Origin: Pseudomonas antarctica
GTDB taxonomy: Bacteria > Pseudomonadota > Gammaproteobacteria > Pseudomonadales > Pseudomonadaceae
Assembly (NCBI RefSeq): GCF_900624995.1
Contig: NZ_UYXQ01000002.1
Location: 124,001 to 188,000 of the forward strand
Length of the DNA: 64,000 nt
Reading direction: 5' to 3'
The notes under the pieces are model-generated. The model worked only from the letters and a program-made list of their open reading frames with translations, was not told where the DNA came from and made no database searches. Positions within the stretch are counted from its first letter, which is position 1. Every line of letters begins with the position of its first letter. Positions 40,601 to 49,595 of this stretch are shown here, piece by piece. Position numbers and translations under genes: made by a program.

Positions 40601-42137
40601 CCTGGGCGAACTGCTGGCGGAAATAGTCGTACGGCGTGCGCACACGCTGGGACAACACGGCCATCGGCGTGTCATCGCCCATCGAGCCGACCGCCTCGTA
40701 GCCTTGCTCGCCCAATGGGCGCAGCACCTGGTCACGTTCTTCGAACGTAACTTGGTACATCTTCATGTACTGCTTGAGCTGGTCGATGTCATAGAAAGCC
40801 GAGCCGTGGTCGTTGTCTTCCATGGTCGCCTGGATGCGCAGAGCGTTCTTGCGCAACCATTGCTTGTACGGGTGACGCGACTTCAAACGGTTGTCGATGG
40901 CATCAGTGTCGAGGATCTGCCCGGTTTCAGTGTCCACGGCCAGGATCTGGCCAGGGCCGACGCGGCCTTTGGCGATCACGTCTTCGGGTTTGTAGTCCCA
41001 CACGCCGATTTCCGACGCGAGAGTGATGAAACCGTTGGTGGTGGTGACCCAACGCGCTGGGCGCAGACCGTTACGGTCGAGCAGGCACACCGCGTAGCGA
41101 CCGTCGGTCATTACCACGCCGGCCGGGCCGTCCCACGGCTCCATGTGCATCGAGTTGTACTCGTAGAACGCACGCAGGTCCGGGTCCATGGTTTCGACGT
41201 TCTGCCACGCAGGCGGAATGATCATCCGCACGCCACGGAACAGGTCGATGCCGCCGGTGACCATCAACTCAAGCATGTTGTCCATGCTCGAGGAGTCGGA
41301 ACCCACACGGTTGACCAGCGGGCCGAGCTCTTCGAGGTCCATCAAGTCGTTGGCGAACTTGGTGCGACGGGCCACGGCCCAGTTGCGGTTGCCGGTGATG
41401 GTGTTGATCTCGCCGTTGTGGGCGAGGAAGCGGAATGGCTGAGCCAGCGGCCATTTCGGCAAGGTGTTGGTGGAGAAGCGCTGGTGGAATACGCAGATAG
41501 CGGTTTGCAGGCGCTCGTCGCTCAGGTCTGGATAGAAGGCGGTCAAATCCGCCGGCATCATCAGGCCTTTATAAATGATGGTCTTGTGCGAAAAGCTGCA
41601 GATGTAGTGGTCGGTGTCGGCGGCGTTGGACACCGACGAACGACGACGCGAGGTAAACAGCTTGATCGCCATGTCCTGGTCGCTCAGGCCGTCACCTGCG
41701 ATGAACACTTGTTCGATCTGCGGCAGGCGCTCCAGGGCCAGGCGGCCGAGCACGCTGGTGTCGATCGGCACTTTGCGCCAGCCGACCAGTTGCAGGCCGG
41801 CAGCGACGATCTCGTGGTTCATGTTTTCGCGCGCGGCTTCGGCTTTGACCGGGTCCTGGTTGAAAAACACCATGCCCACGGCGTACTGCTTGGGCAGGTC
41901 GACCGCGAATTGCTCTTTGGCGACAGCGCGCAGGAACTGGTCGGGCTTTTGAATCAGCAAGCCGCAACCGTCACCGGTTTTGCCGTCGGCGTTGATCCCA
42001 CCACGGTGGGTCATGCAGGTCAGGGCCTCGATGGCCGTTTGCAATAGGGTATGACTGGGCTCGCCCTGCATGTGGGCTATCAGGCCGAAACCACAGTTAT
42101 CCTTGAATTCATCGGGTTGGTACAGACCTGCTTTCAT
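37692..42137 (-). CDS. gltB: Glutamate synthase large subunit
   Basis: This 1481-residue alpha subunit makes two glutamates from glutamine and 2-oxoglutarate. It has an N-terminal Ntn-type glutaminase whose nucleophile would be Cys15 ([13 protein letters not shown]), exposed after removing a 14-residue leader. A central domain, the FMN/synthase domain with the 3Fe-4S cysteines ([16 protein letters not shown]) and a C-terminal beta-helix ([17 protein letters not shown]) follow. The ATG at 42137 gives the family start [11 protein letters not shown]; the open frame extends 17 codons further without conservation. It is first in the gltBD operon. Confidence 0.97.
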   Translation of the reverse strand: MKAGLYQPDEFKDNCGFGLIAHMQGEPSHTLLQTAIEALTCMTHRGGINADGKTGDGCGLLIQKPDQFLRAVAKEQFAVDLPKQYAVGMVFFNQDPVKAEAARENMNHEIVAAGLQLVGWRKVPIDTSVLGRLALERLPQIEQVFIAGDGLSDQDMAIKLFTSRRRSSVSNAADTDHYICSFSHKTIIYKGLMMPADLTAFYPDLSDERLQTAICVFHQRFSTNTLPKWPLAQPFRFLAHNGEINTITGNRNWAVARRTKFANDLMDLEELGPLVNRVGSDSSSMDNMLELMVTGGIDLFRGVRMIIPPAWQNVETMDPDLRAFYEYNSMHMEPWDGPAGVVMTDGRYAVCLLDRNGLRPARWVTTTNGFITLASEIGVWDYKPEDVIAKGRVGPGQILAVDTETGQILDTDAIDNRLKSRHPYKQWLRKNALRIQATMEDNDHGSAFYDIDQLKQYMKMYQVTFEERDQVLRPLGEQGYEAVGSMGDDTPMAVLSQRVRTPYDYFRQQFAQVTNPPIDPLREAIVMSLEVCLGAERNIFQESPEHASRVILSSPVVSPAKWRSLMTLERPGFDRQIIDLNYDESLGLEAAVRNVADQAEEAVRAGRTQIVLTDRHIAPGKLPIHASLATGAVHHRLTEKGLRCDSNILVETATARDPHHFAVLIGFGASAVYPFLAYEVLGDLIRTGEVLGDLYEVFKNYRKGITKGLLKILSKMGISTVTSYRGAQLFEAIGLSEEVCELSFRGVPSRIKGARFVDIEAEQKALAAEAWSARKPIQQGGLLKFVHGGEYHAYNPDVVSTLQAAVQQGDYAKFKQYTALVDNRPVSMIRDLFKVKTLDTPLAISEIEPLESILKRFDSAGISLGALSPEAHEALAEAMNRLGARSNSGEGGEDPARYGTIKSSKIKQVATGRFGVTPEYLVNAEVLQIKVAQGAKPGEGGQLPGGKVNGLIAKLRYAVPGVTLISPPPHHDIYSIEDLSQLIFDLKQVNPQALVSVKLVAEAGVGTIAAGVAKAYADLITISGYDGGTGASPLTSIKYAGAPWELGLAETHQTLRGNDLRGKVRVQTDGGLKTGLDVIKAAILGAESFGFGTAPMIALGCKYLRICHLNNCATGVATQNEKLRKDHYIGTVDMVVNFFTYVAEETREWLAKLGVRSLEELIGRTDLLEILEGQTAKQQHLDLTPLLGSDHIPADKPQFCQVDRNPPFDKGLLAEKMVEMASSSINDASGGEFALDICNCDRSIGARISGEIARKHGNQGMAKAPITFRFNGTAGQSFGVWNAGGLHMYLEGDANDYVGKGMTGGKLVIVPPIGSVYKSQESAIIGNTCLYGATGGKLFAAGTAGERFAVRNSGAHTVVEGTGDHCCEYMTGGFVAVLGKTGYNFGSGMTGGFAYVLDQDNTFVDKVNHELVEIQRISGEAMESYRNHLQRVLDEYVEETGSEWGRNLAENLDDYLRRFWLVKPKAANLKSLLSSIRANPQ

Positions 42138-42485
42138 AGACACTTTCTCACCAGGCTGCCTCTTATATCGAGGCAAATTTCTTTTCAATTCAACCGGTTA
42201 CCTTCCACGCCGAACGTACGCCGGCTTAGCGGGGGCAAAAGGGAGGTCATTGTACACACCGACACGAACGCTCACAAATTTAGCGACGAAATGTCGCAAA
42301 TCTATGTCGCATTTATGAAAGGTTTAAAGCGATATGCTGTGCTAGTCAAAACTTTTTTAATTCTGACCGCTACGACTCAAAAGCTACGTGCGCAGACACC
42401 ACAAAGCGCGCGGCCTTCAGGGCTGCACGCTGTTGTAGTTTTTTGAGGTGCCGGGAGAGGCGGCCTGGGTAAGGCCGCCGAATCT
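42138..42485. promoter_or_regulatory. gltB upstream region with palindrome and direct repeat
   Basis: This 348-base gap carries no credible gene. It holds GCGAC-GAAAT-GTCGC (42283-42297) overlapping two direct copies of ATGTCGCA (42291-42298 and 42304-42311), which could be a regulator site for gltBD. Near the damX end there is a GGCGGCC/GGCCGCC stem (42459-42479) without a T-run. Exact promoter boxes were not assigned. Confidence 0.35.
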
Positions 42486-44042
42486 TCAGCGAGTTGTTGC
42501 GAGTTCTTGTTGAACGCTGGCAACAGTGCGTGGCCAAGGTTTACCAGCCTGAACCTTCGCTGGCAAGGCCTTGATAGCGGATTCAGCTGCTGCACGGCTG
42601 GAGAAGTTGCCGTAAGTGACCACATAGAGAGGCTTGCCGTTGAGCAATTTTTTGAAATAACGGTACTCGCCGCCCTGCTCTTTCACGAACGCCTGAGCGT
42701 TGGATTCGGAGCTGGTGCCGAGGATCTGCACCACGAAGTTGCCGGTCGGCTGGCTGGTGTACCAACTGCTGCCGGCGGCACCTGCTTTGGCGGCAGTGGC
42801 GGCGGTTTTTTCAGCAGGCTTGGCAGCCGGTTTGGCGGCTGGAGCAGGTGCGACAGGTTTGGTAACCGGCGCTGGTTTGGCGGTGGCAACGGTCGGTGCC
42901 GGGGTCGGCTTGGCAACCGGAGCAGCTGGCTGGCCGGCCGGTACGCCCGCAGGTGGCGCGGTAGTGGTCACGGTCGGTGGCGTGGCGCTGGAGCCCTCCA
43001 CCGGCACGCCGTCGTCGCCTTCGGAGATACCACCGGCTTCTTCGGCGAGCGGGCCGCGCATCACCGGCTGGCCAACCATCGGCAGGTTGGTCGGTTGGCC
43101 GGAGTTGGCGAATTCGACATTTGGCGTGGGCTTGCCCAGCGGCAACTGCGCCTGTTCGGTTGGCGCGCCGGCGGTGGCGGGTGCTTTGCTGCGACCTGGG
43201 ATCAACCAGGCGGCGGCAACAGCGACCACGACAACGGCGGAAATCGCCAATACGTGCTTCTTAGGCATAGTAAACCCCATCTTTGGACGCTTAACCGCAG
43301 AGCGGCTTGCAATCATGGCTTCGATCAAGGCATCCCGGGCAACCTGGTTGATGGTGCCAGGCCAGCCGTCGGAGCTTTCGTGAATATCAGAGATCTGCGC
43401 AGCGGAGAAAAGTTCGATACCCGCCCCGGCACCTTCGAGGCGTTGAGCCAGGTATTCGCGGGTCTCTTCCTCTTCGTAAGGCTGCAATTCGATGACGTGG
43501 AACAGCTCCTGGTCGCCACTGATCTGCTCCAGATCAGCGATCAACGAAGACTCGCCAAACAGGAACACGTGCGGGCGACCTTCGGGCGTGCCCGCCGCCA
43601 GCGCCAGCAGCGCTTCCAAGGCTGATTCGTCGAGTTGTTCTGCGTCATCTACCAGCAAATACACTTCTTGCCCGGTGAGGCCCAGTTGCACCACTTGCTT
43701 GAGAATCGCGTTTGGCTCGGCATTGGAAACGTTCAGCGCCTGGGCCACTTGGCGCAACACGCCCGCCGCATCACCGGCGCCACGCGCCGACACCACCACG
43801 CTCTGTACCGATTGCTTGTTGGTGCTGGCGACCAGCGCCTGGCGCAGCAAAGTCTTGCCGCTGCCTAACGGGCCAGTGACTACCAGCAGCAGCTGGCTGT
43901 AGCGCGCCAGATGGTGCAGTTGGCCAAGCACGGGCTTGCGCTGAGCAGGGAAAAATTTAAAGCCAGGCACCCGTGGAGCAAAAGGGTCATGGCTTAACTG
44001 GTAATGGCCGAGGAACGCCTCGTCGGCATGCAAACTAGTCAT
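42486..44042 (-). CDS. damX: DamX-like AAA ATPase/SPOR cell division protein
   Basis: This is a 518-residue inner-membrane protein. An N-terminal ATPase-like domain (about 1-250) carries the P-loop TGPLGSGKTLL and VYLLVDDAEQ. A single transmembrane helix follows (about 264-283), then a long Pro/Ala/Lys/Thr-rich periplasmic linker and a C-terminal SPOR domain (about 435-515), which binds denuded septal peptidoglycan. It sits between aroB and gltB as in other Pseudomonas. It may be translated from an aroKB-damX transcript, being 10 bases from aroB. Confidence 0.9.
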   Translation of the reverse strand: MTSLHADEAFLGHYQLSHDPFAPRVPGFKFFPAQRKPVLGQLHHLARYSQLLLVVTGPLGSGKTLLRQALVASTNKQSVQSVVVSARGAGDAAGVLRQVAQALNVSNAEPNAILKQVVQLGLTGQEVYLLVDDAEQLDESALEALLALAAGTPEGRPHVFLFGESSLIADLEQISGDQELFHVIELQPYEEEETREYLAQRLEGAGAGIELFSAAQISDIHESSDGWPGTINQVARDALIEAMIASRSAVKRPKMGFTMPKKHVLAISAVVVVAVAAAWLIPGRSKAPATAGAPTEQAQLPLGKPTPNVEFANSGQPTNLPMVGQPVMRGPLAEEAGGISEGDDGVPVEGSSATPPTVTTTAPPAGVPAGQPAAPVAKPTPAPTVATAKPAPVTKPVAPAPAAKPAAKPAEKTAATAAKAGAAGSSWYTSQPTGNFVVQILGTSSESNAQAFVKEQGGEYRYFKKLLNGKPLYVVTYGNFSSRAAAESAIKALPAKVQAGKPWPRTVASVQQELATTR

Positions 44043-44052
44043 CGGGATCTTA

Positions 44053-45153
44053 TTAACCTTTAAGCTGGGCCAGGGCGCGGTAATCCGCTCCCAGCGTGGC
44101 CTGTAAAATCTCTTTCGGATAATCGTCGGTCACTACCGCTTCGCCCATGTGGCGCAGCAGCACCAGTCGCAGGCGACCGTCGATCACTTTCTTGTCTATT
44201 GCCATATGTTCGAGGAAATCCGCCTCGGTCATCTCCAAAGGTGGAACGACCGGTAAACCGGCGCGCTGGAACAGGCGGATACCACGATCCCGCTCCTGGG
44301 CGCTGATCCAGCCCAGGCGTTGTGACATTTCCAATGCCATCACTGTGCCAGCCGCTACCGCCTCCCCATGCAACCACACACCATAGCCCATGTGCGTTTC
44401 AATCGCATGGCCGAAGGTGTGACCAAGGTTCAGGGTGGCGCGTACACCGGACTCGCGCTCGTCGGCATTCACCACCAGCGCCTTGGCGGCGCAGGAGCGG
44501 GAAATCGCTTCGGTGAGTGCAACCTGGTCCAGAGCGCGCAGGGCGTCCATTTGTTCTTCAAGCCAGGTCAGAAATGGCTCGTCGCAGATCAGCCCGTACT
44601 TGATGACTTCCGCCAAACCCGCCGACAGCTCGCGCGGTGGCAGCGTATTGAGGGTCGCGGTGTCGATCAGCACGGCTTGAGGCTGATAAAACGCACCAAC
44701 CATGTTCTTGCCCAGCGGGTGGTTGATACCGGTCTTGCCGCCCACCGACGAATCGACCTGGGACAACAAGGTGGTCGGCACCTGGATAAAGTCCACGCCA
44801 CGCTGATAGCAGGCCGCCGCAAAGCCAGCCATGTCGCCGATCACACCGCCGCCCAGGGCAACCACGGTGGTACGCCGGTCATGGCGCGCAGTCAGCAGGC
44901 CATCAAAGATCAGTTGCAGGGTTTCCCAGTTCTTGTGGGCCTCGCCGTCAGGCAAGATCACCGAAATCACCGAGTACGCCGCAAGGCTGCGGCTCAGACG
45001 CTCAAGATACAGCGGCGCGACCGTTTCGTTGGAGATGATCGCCACTTGCCGCCCAGCAATATGCGGAGCAAGCAACTCCGGCAGGTCCAACAAACCTTCG
45101 CCAATATGGATTGGGTAGCTGCGCTCGCCTAGATCGACCTTAAGTGTCTGCAT
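44053..45153 (-). CDS. aroB: 3-Dehydroquinate synthase
   Basis: This 366-residue enzyme performs the second shikimate pathway step, cyclising DAHP to 3-dehydroquinate with NAD and a divalent metal. Motifs include [31 protein letters not shown] and the metal-binding histidines in [11 protein letters not shown]. Length is typical. It lies downstream of aroK with a 123-base gap that contains a small bulged hairpin (CACACC-CCAA-GGTGTG at about 45223). Confidence 0.97.
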   Translation of the reverse strand: MQTLKVDLGERSYPIHIGEGLLDLPELLAPHIAGRQVAIISNETVAPLYLERLSRSLAAYSVISVILPDGEAHKNWETLQLIFDGLLTARHDRRTTVVALGGGVIGDMAGFAAACYQRGVDFIQVPTTLLSQVDSSVGGKTGINHPLGKNMVGAFYQPQAVLIDTATLNTLPPRELSAGLAEVIKYGLICDEPFLTWLEEQMDALRALDQVALTEAISRSCAAKALVVNADERESGVRATLNLGHTFGHAIETHMGYGVWLHGEAVAAGTVMALEMSQRLGWISAQERDRGIRLFQRAGLPVVPPLEMTEADFLEHMAIDKKVIDGRLRLVLLRHMGEAVVTDDYPKEILQATLGADYRALAQLKG

Positions 45154-45276
45154 GTGTCCCCGCGTGAAGATAAATGTACGATCAGCAACGCTCAGATCTG
45201 CCGTCGCCTGATGGCTCTACGCCACACCCCAAGGTGTGTAGCGCGCCGCCGAGAATAGCGCATTTCGGGCTTGGCT

Positions 45277-45795
45277 TTAACGGGGCGGCAACCGTTGCAA
45301 GCGCTCGAGAATGTCGAGAACGACCATTCGTGGCGGCCGTTCATCGGTTTCCACCACCAGGTCGGCGATTTCCCGATAGAGCGGATCGCGCAACGTCAGC
45401 AGATCCCTCAGGGTCTTGGCCGGGTCGGCGGTGCGTAACAATGGGCGATTGCGATCCCGCGCAGTACGGCCCACTTGCTGCTCGACCGACGCATGCAGGT
45501 ACACGACGCGGCCACCGGCATACAGCGCCCGGCGGTTTTCATCGCGCATGACTGCGCCGCCGCCGGTGGCCAATACCACGCCATCGCAGCCGCACAGTTC
45601 GGCAATCATCGCCTGCTCGCGGTCGCGAAAGCCCAGCTCGCCTTCCTTATCGAAGATCCATGGGATATTGGCACCCGTGCGCAATTCAATTTCCTTGTCG
45701 GAATCTTTGAACGGCAGGCGCAGCTCTTTGGCCAGCAAACGGCCGATGGTGCTTTTTCCAGCCCCCATCGGTCCTACAAGAATCAAATTTCGCAC
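45277..45795 (-). CDS. aroK: Shikimate kinase
   Basis: This 172-residue kinase phosphorylates shikimate. The P-loop is GPMGAGKST, the shikimate-binding part is [11 protein letters not shown] and FRDREQA, and GGGAV follows. The start is a GTG at 45795. It follows pilQ after only four bases, so it is probably co-transcribed with the pil genes, the common arrangement in gammaproteobacteria. Confidence 0.95.
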   Translation of the reverse strand: MRNLILVGPMGAGKSTIGRLLAKELRLPFKDSDKEIELRTGANIPWIFDKEGELGFRDREQAMIAELCGCDGVVLATGGGAVMRDENRRALYAGGRVVYLHASVEQQVGRTARDRNRPLLRTADPAKTLRDLLTLRDPLYREIADLVVETDERPPRMVVLDILERLQRLPPR

Positions 45796-45799
45796 AGAA

Positions 45800-47182
45800 T
45801 CAACGACTCACAGCAATCGCCTGGTTATTCATAATACGCGGAGTCAGGAATACCAGCAGCTCGGATTTTCTTTGCGCCAACACATCGCGCCGGAAAAGGC
45901 GGCCAAGATACGGCACATCGCCCAAAAATGGCACTTTATCTACCACTTTGCTTTGGGTATTAGAGAAAACGCCACCGATGACGATGGTCTCGCCATCCTT
46001 GACCAGCACCTTGGCGTTGACCTCGTTTTTCTTGATCGGCGGCACGTCGTTGAGTTTGTTGAGATAGTCGGGCTCATCCTTGGTGACCTTGACCTCCATG
46101 ATGACCCAGCCGTCAGGGGTGATCTGCGGGGTCACCTCCAGCGACAGCGAGGCTTCCTTGAAGGACACCGAAGTGGCGCCACGCGAGGTGGATTCCTGGT
46201 AGGGAATCTCGGTGCCCTTGAGGATACGCGCGGTCTCCTTGTCGGAAGTGACCACCTTGGGCTGCGAGACGATTTCGCCGTTGCCGGTTTTTTCCATGGC
46301 GTTCAGCTCCAGGTCCAACAGCAGGTTGTCGGTGATATAGGCGATGCCCAGGCCCGAGGTCCCCGTGAGTGCACCCAGGTCGACAAAGGGTGAACTGGGA
46401 GGGTTTGCTGGTGGTTCAACCCCCTCGGCCAACGGTTTGCTAATGCCGCCTGCGGCCCAGTTGCCACGATTAAGGCGCCCACCCCAGCGCACACCCAAGC
46501 TTTTGTCGTAGTCGACATTGGCTTCGACGATCCGCGCTTCGATCATCACCTGGCGCACTGGAATATCCAGTTGCGCCACGATCCGTCGCAGCTCTTCAAG
46601 CCGCTCGCCGGTCTGGTAGGCGATGATGTTATTGGTGCGGTCATCCACCGCTACCGAACCACGCTCATCGGGGATGCCATCAAGGCCCGTCACCGACTGA
46701 AACAACTTGGCCAAGTCAGCCGCCTTGGCGTAATTGACCTGCAACAGCTCTCTGCGCAAGGGCGCCAACTCAGCCATCTGCTTGCGTGACTCCAGCACCA
46801 GCAGCTCACGGGCGGCCAACTCTTCGGCGGGTGCCACCAGCAAAACGCCGGCTTTCACGCGCTTGTCCAACCCTTTGGTTTGTAACACCAGGTCCAGCGC
46901 CTGATCCCAGGGCACATCCTTGAGTCGCAGGGTGATCGAGCCGTGCACCTCGTCGCTGGTCACCAGATTAAGCCCGGCGACATCCGCAATTTGCTGCAAT
47001 ACCGCGCGCACATCGATGTTCTGGAAGTTGAGGTTCAGTTTGTCACCGTTATAGGCGCTTAGCGCCGCGCTGCCAGGTGGCGGCAGCTGGATCAGATCCA
47101 CACGGTTGGGCACAGCAGATGCCATCGGTGCCGTGAACGCTATCCATAGCGCCACACCGAAGGACGAAAAAGTCCTTTTCAT
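45800..47182 (-). CDS. pilQ: PilQ-type secretin, short form without AMIN domains
   Basis: This is a 460-residue outer-membrane secretin. A signal peptide (about 1-23) is followed directly by the N0/STN domain ([29 protein letters not shown]), an N1-type domain ([15 protein letters not shown]) and the secretin barrel with [16 protein letters not shown] near the end. The roughly 714-residue P. aeruginosa PilQ has AMIN peptidoglycan-binding domains before N0; no room for them exists here, and only 12 bases separate this gene from pilOP. The barrel looks intact, so a pore for pilus or DNA uptake could still form. Confidence 0.9.
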   Translation of the reverse strand: MKRTFSSFGVALWIAFTAPMASAVPNRVDLIQLPPPGSAALSAYNGDKLNLNFQNIDVRAVLQQIADVAGLNLVTSDEVHGSITLRLKDVPWDQALDLVLQTKGLDKRVKAGVLLVAPAEELAARELLVLESRKQMAELAPLRRELLQVNYAKAADLAKLFQSVTGLDGIPDERGSVAVDDRTNNIIAYQTGERLEELRRIVAQLDIPVRQVMIEARIVEANVDYDKSLGVRWGGRLNRGNWAAGGISKPLAEGVEPPANPPSSPFVDLGALTGTSGLGIAYITDNLLLDLELNAMEKTGNGEIVSQPKVVTSDKETARILKGTEIPYQESTSRGATSVSFKEASLSLEVTPQITPDGWVIMEVKVTKDEPDYLNKLNDVPPIKKNEVNAKVLVKDGETIVIGGVFSNTQSKVVDKVPFLGDVPYLGRLFRRDVLAQRKSELLVFLTPRIMNNQAIAVSR

Positions 47183-47194
47183 TGTTTGATTCCG

Positions 47195-48166
47195 TTATGA
47201 GTTGACGTTTAACACGAGGGTTCGCGAACGCTCCAGCCATGCGCCCTGTTCATCCGGGAACAGTTCGGCCAGTTCGATGTGGCTAGCATGAATGGCCGTT
47301 ATCCGGCCGTAGTCAGGTCCCAGATAGTCGCCGACTGCAAGGCGATGCACTGTCGACGCCGCACGCAGCAAGACATAGGCCTGCAAGCCACTGGACAAGG
47401 TGCCGACCATTTCGACCTGGTCGACGGCCAAGCCTTCCAGGGCTCCGCGCACTCGGGTGAGGTCCGGCGCATGCGCCGGCCGGCCAAGCACGTGAGCAAC
47501 CTGCTGGGTGGACGGCTGGAAGGGATCACGCAGGGAGCCTGCACCGTAGACAAATCGAGGCCGCTGCTCGGCTGCCAGCGCCGACTTGCCACGCGGCGCG
47601 GTGCTCCGATAAGTCTTGGCCAGCAGGTCAAGACGCAACCACGCCCCCTCAGACCTGAGCACAACATCATGCACTGTGACGACTCGCGGCAAGCCACCCA
47701 AGGCGCTCACAAACATCGCCAGGTCGTGGTAGGTGCCTAAAACACCGACCTGCACGGGCTGCTCGATGTAAAGCGGCTGAGGTTGCTCGTCCAACACCGT
47801 GACACCCTCGACCACCAAGCCGTTGGCGACCGCCAACCGGGCTATGTCTTCCAACCAGCCGGGCATATCGGAGTCGCCGGGTAACTGCCGCAAAAGCCCG
47901 GAGACCTTGTCTTGCATGGCCTGGGCCCGACGGGTACGACCCTCAAGGCTGGCCGCCAAACCGGTTTTTTGCGCAAGCGACTGTTGCAGGGCTACTTCCT
48001 GCGCCTCCAACGCGTACTGCCGCTCACGGGCCGGAGCCAGCAGCAGACTATCGCCCACCAACAGCACCAGGCCTGCCAGCGCGCAGCCCAACAGAGCCTT
48101 GCCCGGCAAAGGCCATTTAGCAGCGTTGTGAGAAAGCGTGGAGAAGTTGAGCCTGGGCAGGCTCAA
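47195..48166 (-). CDS. PilO-PilP fusion protein
   Basis: This single 323-residue frame joins two alignment-complex proteins. Residues 1 to about 195 are PilO-like: a basic N-terminus, one membrane helix (LLGCALAGLVLLVGDSLLL), a coiled coil and a ferredoxin-like domain. Residues from about 205 on are PilP-like (YGAGSLRDPFQPS, LEGLAVDQVEMVGTLSSG, VHRLAVGDYLGPDYGRI, WLERSRTLVLN). PilP is normally a separate lipoprotein; here its lipobox and signal are absent. It overlaps pilN by four bases and precedes pilQ by 12. No frameshift is needed to explain it. Confidence 0.88.
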   Translation of the reverse strand: MSLPRLNFSTLSHNAAKWPLPGKALLGCALAGLVLLVGDSLLLAPARERQYALEAQEVALQQSLAQKTGLAASLEGRTRRAQAMQDKVSGLLRQLPGDSDMPGWLEDIARLAVANGLVVEGVTVLDEQPQPLYIEQPVQVGVLGTYHDLAMFVSALGGLPRVVTVHDVVLRSEGAWLRLDLLAKTYRSTAPRGKSALAAEQRPRFVYGAGSLRDPFQPSTQQVAHVLGRPAHAPDLTRVRGALEGLAVDQVEMVGTLSSGLQAYVLLRAASTVHRLAVGDYLGPDYGRITAIHASHIELAELFPDEQGAWLERSRTLVLNVNS

Positions 48167-48714
48167 GGCTGAGCCTCGGCGGATTCCCCTTGGCGCACCA
48201 TCAGTTGAAATTCATTGCTGCCGCGCTCGCCGTCTGCACGCACATGCTGCAATCGCGTGGCATGAGCACCTTCAGACGCCTGCAGGCGGCGCATCAGTTG
48301 GGCAATATCCTGGCTCGACTCCGCGCTGCCGCTGATACTCACCGTATCGCCCTTGGCAACCACCTCATGCAGGTGCACGCCATCCGGTACCGCACGGGCC
48401 AACTGGTCCAAGAGCTGCGTGCTGGCTGAGCGGGCTTCGTGCAGGTCCTGCACAACCTTCATACGTTGCGCCAACTGCTGGCTTTGCTCCTGAAGGTCAT
48501 CGATGGTCTTGAAGCGCGAATCCTGAACAGAAACTTCCTTGCTCAAGTGGTTATTTCGCGCCGCTTGCCGGTCAATCGCCCGGTCGATCACCCGATCCGC
48601 CAGCCACACCGCCGCGAACGCTACACAGGCGAATGCGAGCAAAAATGCCAGGAAGTATTTGCGCCGCCGCTCTGCCAGCGCCTGACGCCATGACAAAAGA
48701 TTGATTCGTGTCAT
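48163..48714 (-). CDS. pilN: Type IV pilus alignment protein PilN
   Basis: This 183-residue bitopic inner-membrane protein begins MTRINLLSWRQ, the conserved cytoplasmic INLLxWR peptide that binds PilM. One membrane helix (about 19-40), a coiled coil and a ferredoxin-like periplasmic domain follow. The ATG at 48714 overlaps the PilM stop as ATGA and its own stop overlaps the PilO-PilP gene. It is somewhat shorter than usual PilN. Confidence 0.92.
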   Translation of the reverse strand: MTRINLLSWRQALAERRRKYFLAFLLAFACVAFAAVWLADRVIDRAIDRQAARNNHLSKEVSVQDSRFKTIDDLQEQSQQLAQRMKVVQDLHEARSASTQLLDQLARAVPDGVHLHEVVAKGDTVSISGSAESSQDIAQLMRRLQASEGAHATRLQHVRADGERGSNEFQLMVRQGESAEAQP

Positions 48715-49367
48715 CCAGCGAAACTCCTTAGGGCCAACCCGCAAGCAATTCCCATCCCGTGAGCATCCACGGCCCATTGTGCGCGATCCACTCGATGGCC
48801 CGGCGTGAAGCTGGCGAAATCCTGACTGCAAGCGCGCTCCAATGCAAATTCTTCGACATCGACTACCCGCGCGACCAACCCGGCCAAGGCCAAAACCGCT
48901 TCGCGGGCCTCTACCTGCTGCTTCAGACACGCGGCCAGTAATACCTCGACCCGGGCTGGGTCCTGGGGTGATGGGCCACGCACTTGAAAATCGATGGCGA
49001 CATCATCCAATGGGTAAGGAATGTACTGATCGGCTTCCATCTGGATCTTCCAGACCATCTCCTCATCACTGAGCCCCGCCTGCATTTCTAGCACCCGAGT
49101 GATCACCGAAGGGCCGGCCACAGCCACAGCCGCCTGCCGGGCCGAGGTATGCAGCTCAGATAACGCCTGCTGCAGCACCTGCCCTATCGCCTCAAGGTGC
49201 AATAGCGTGCCATCGACTACCGCATGGGTGGGCAACTGCTGCGTGACATAACCCTGAACGCTGTAACCGGTGGCGGAACGGCCCAACTCAATCAGCTTGA
49301 TGCCCGTATCATTGATATCGACGCCCAGTACGGTGTCGACTTTTCGCCTGAAAAATCCCTTTCTCAT
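48711..49367 (-). CDS. pilM: PilM with large internal deletion
   Basis: This actin-like cytoplasmic pilus protein is usually about 354 residues but is 218 here. The first about 172 residues match PilM (LGVDINDTGIKLIEL, EADQYIPYPLDDVAIDF, VLLAACLKQQVEAREAV, VVDVEEFALERA). The frame then passes through about 30 unfamiliar residues to MGIACGLALRSFAG, the normal PilM C-terminus. The missing middle holds the second lobe and most of the nucleotide site. The frame is intact and coupled to pilN. The ATG at 49367, with GGGGAG before it, is chosen over an unsupported open frame to 50183. Confidence 0.88.
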   Translation of the reverse strand: MRKGFFRRKVDTVLGVDINDTGIKLIELGRSATGYSVQGYVTQQLPTHAVVDGTLLHLEAIGQVLQQALSELHTSARQAAVAVAGPSVITRVLEMQAGLSDEEMVWKIQMEADQYIPYPLDDVAIDFQVRGPSPQDPARVEVLLAACLKQQVEAREAVLALAGLVARVVDVEEFALERACSQDFASFTPGHRVDRAQWAVDAHGMGIACGLALRSFAG

Positions 49368-49595
49368 AAAACTCCCCAAAACTTTCCCTGTCATATCGGC
49401 GGTCATACCGCCTGATTGCCACCGGGCATCGTGCATTCGGTCGACTTGTTTGAGTGGTGCGAATGACGCCCCAGGCCGAAAATGCTTTAATGCCCAGCGT
49501 TTTTTCCCGCTTTTTTCTGCTGCTCGGGTCGATCCATCGTTTGTTATGCATGCCCCGACGCGTAACTCATTCTTTTCTCTGGAAATCCAAAAGCC

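Noticed and set aside
39690..42047. A 785-codon open frame antisense to gltB
   Set aside because: It is a shadow of the high-GC codon pattern of gltB, has no ribosome site or recognisable domain, and gltB is certain.
42459..42479. GGCGGCC/GGCCGCC stem as a terminator for damX
   Set aside because: The stem is good but there is no T-run on the minus strand, so a rho-independent terminator is not supported; mentioned only as a stem.
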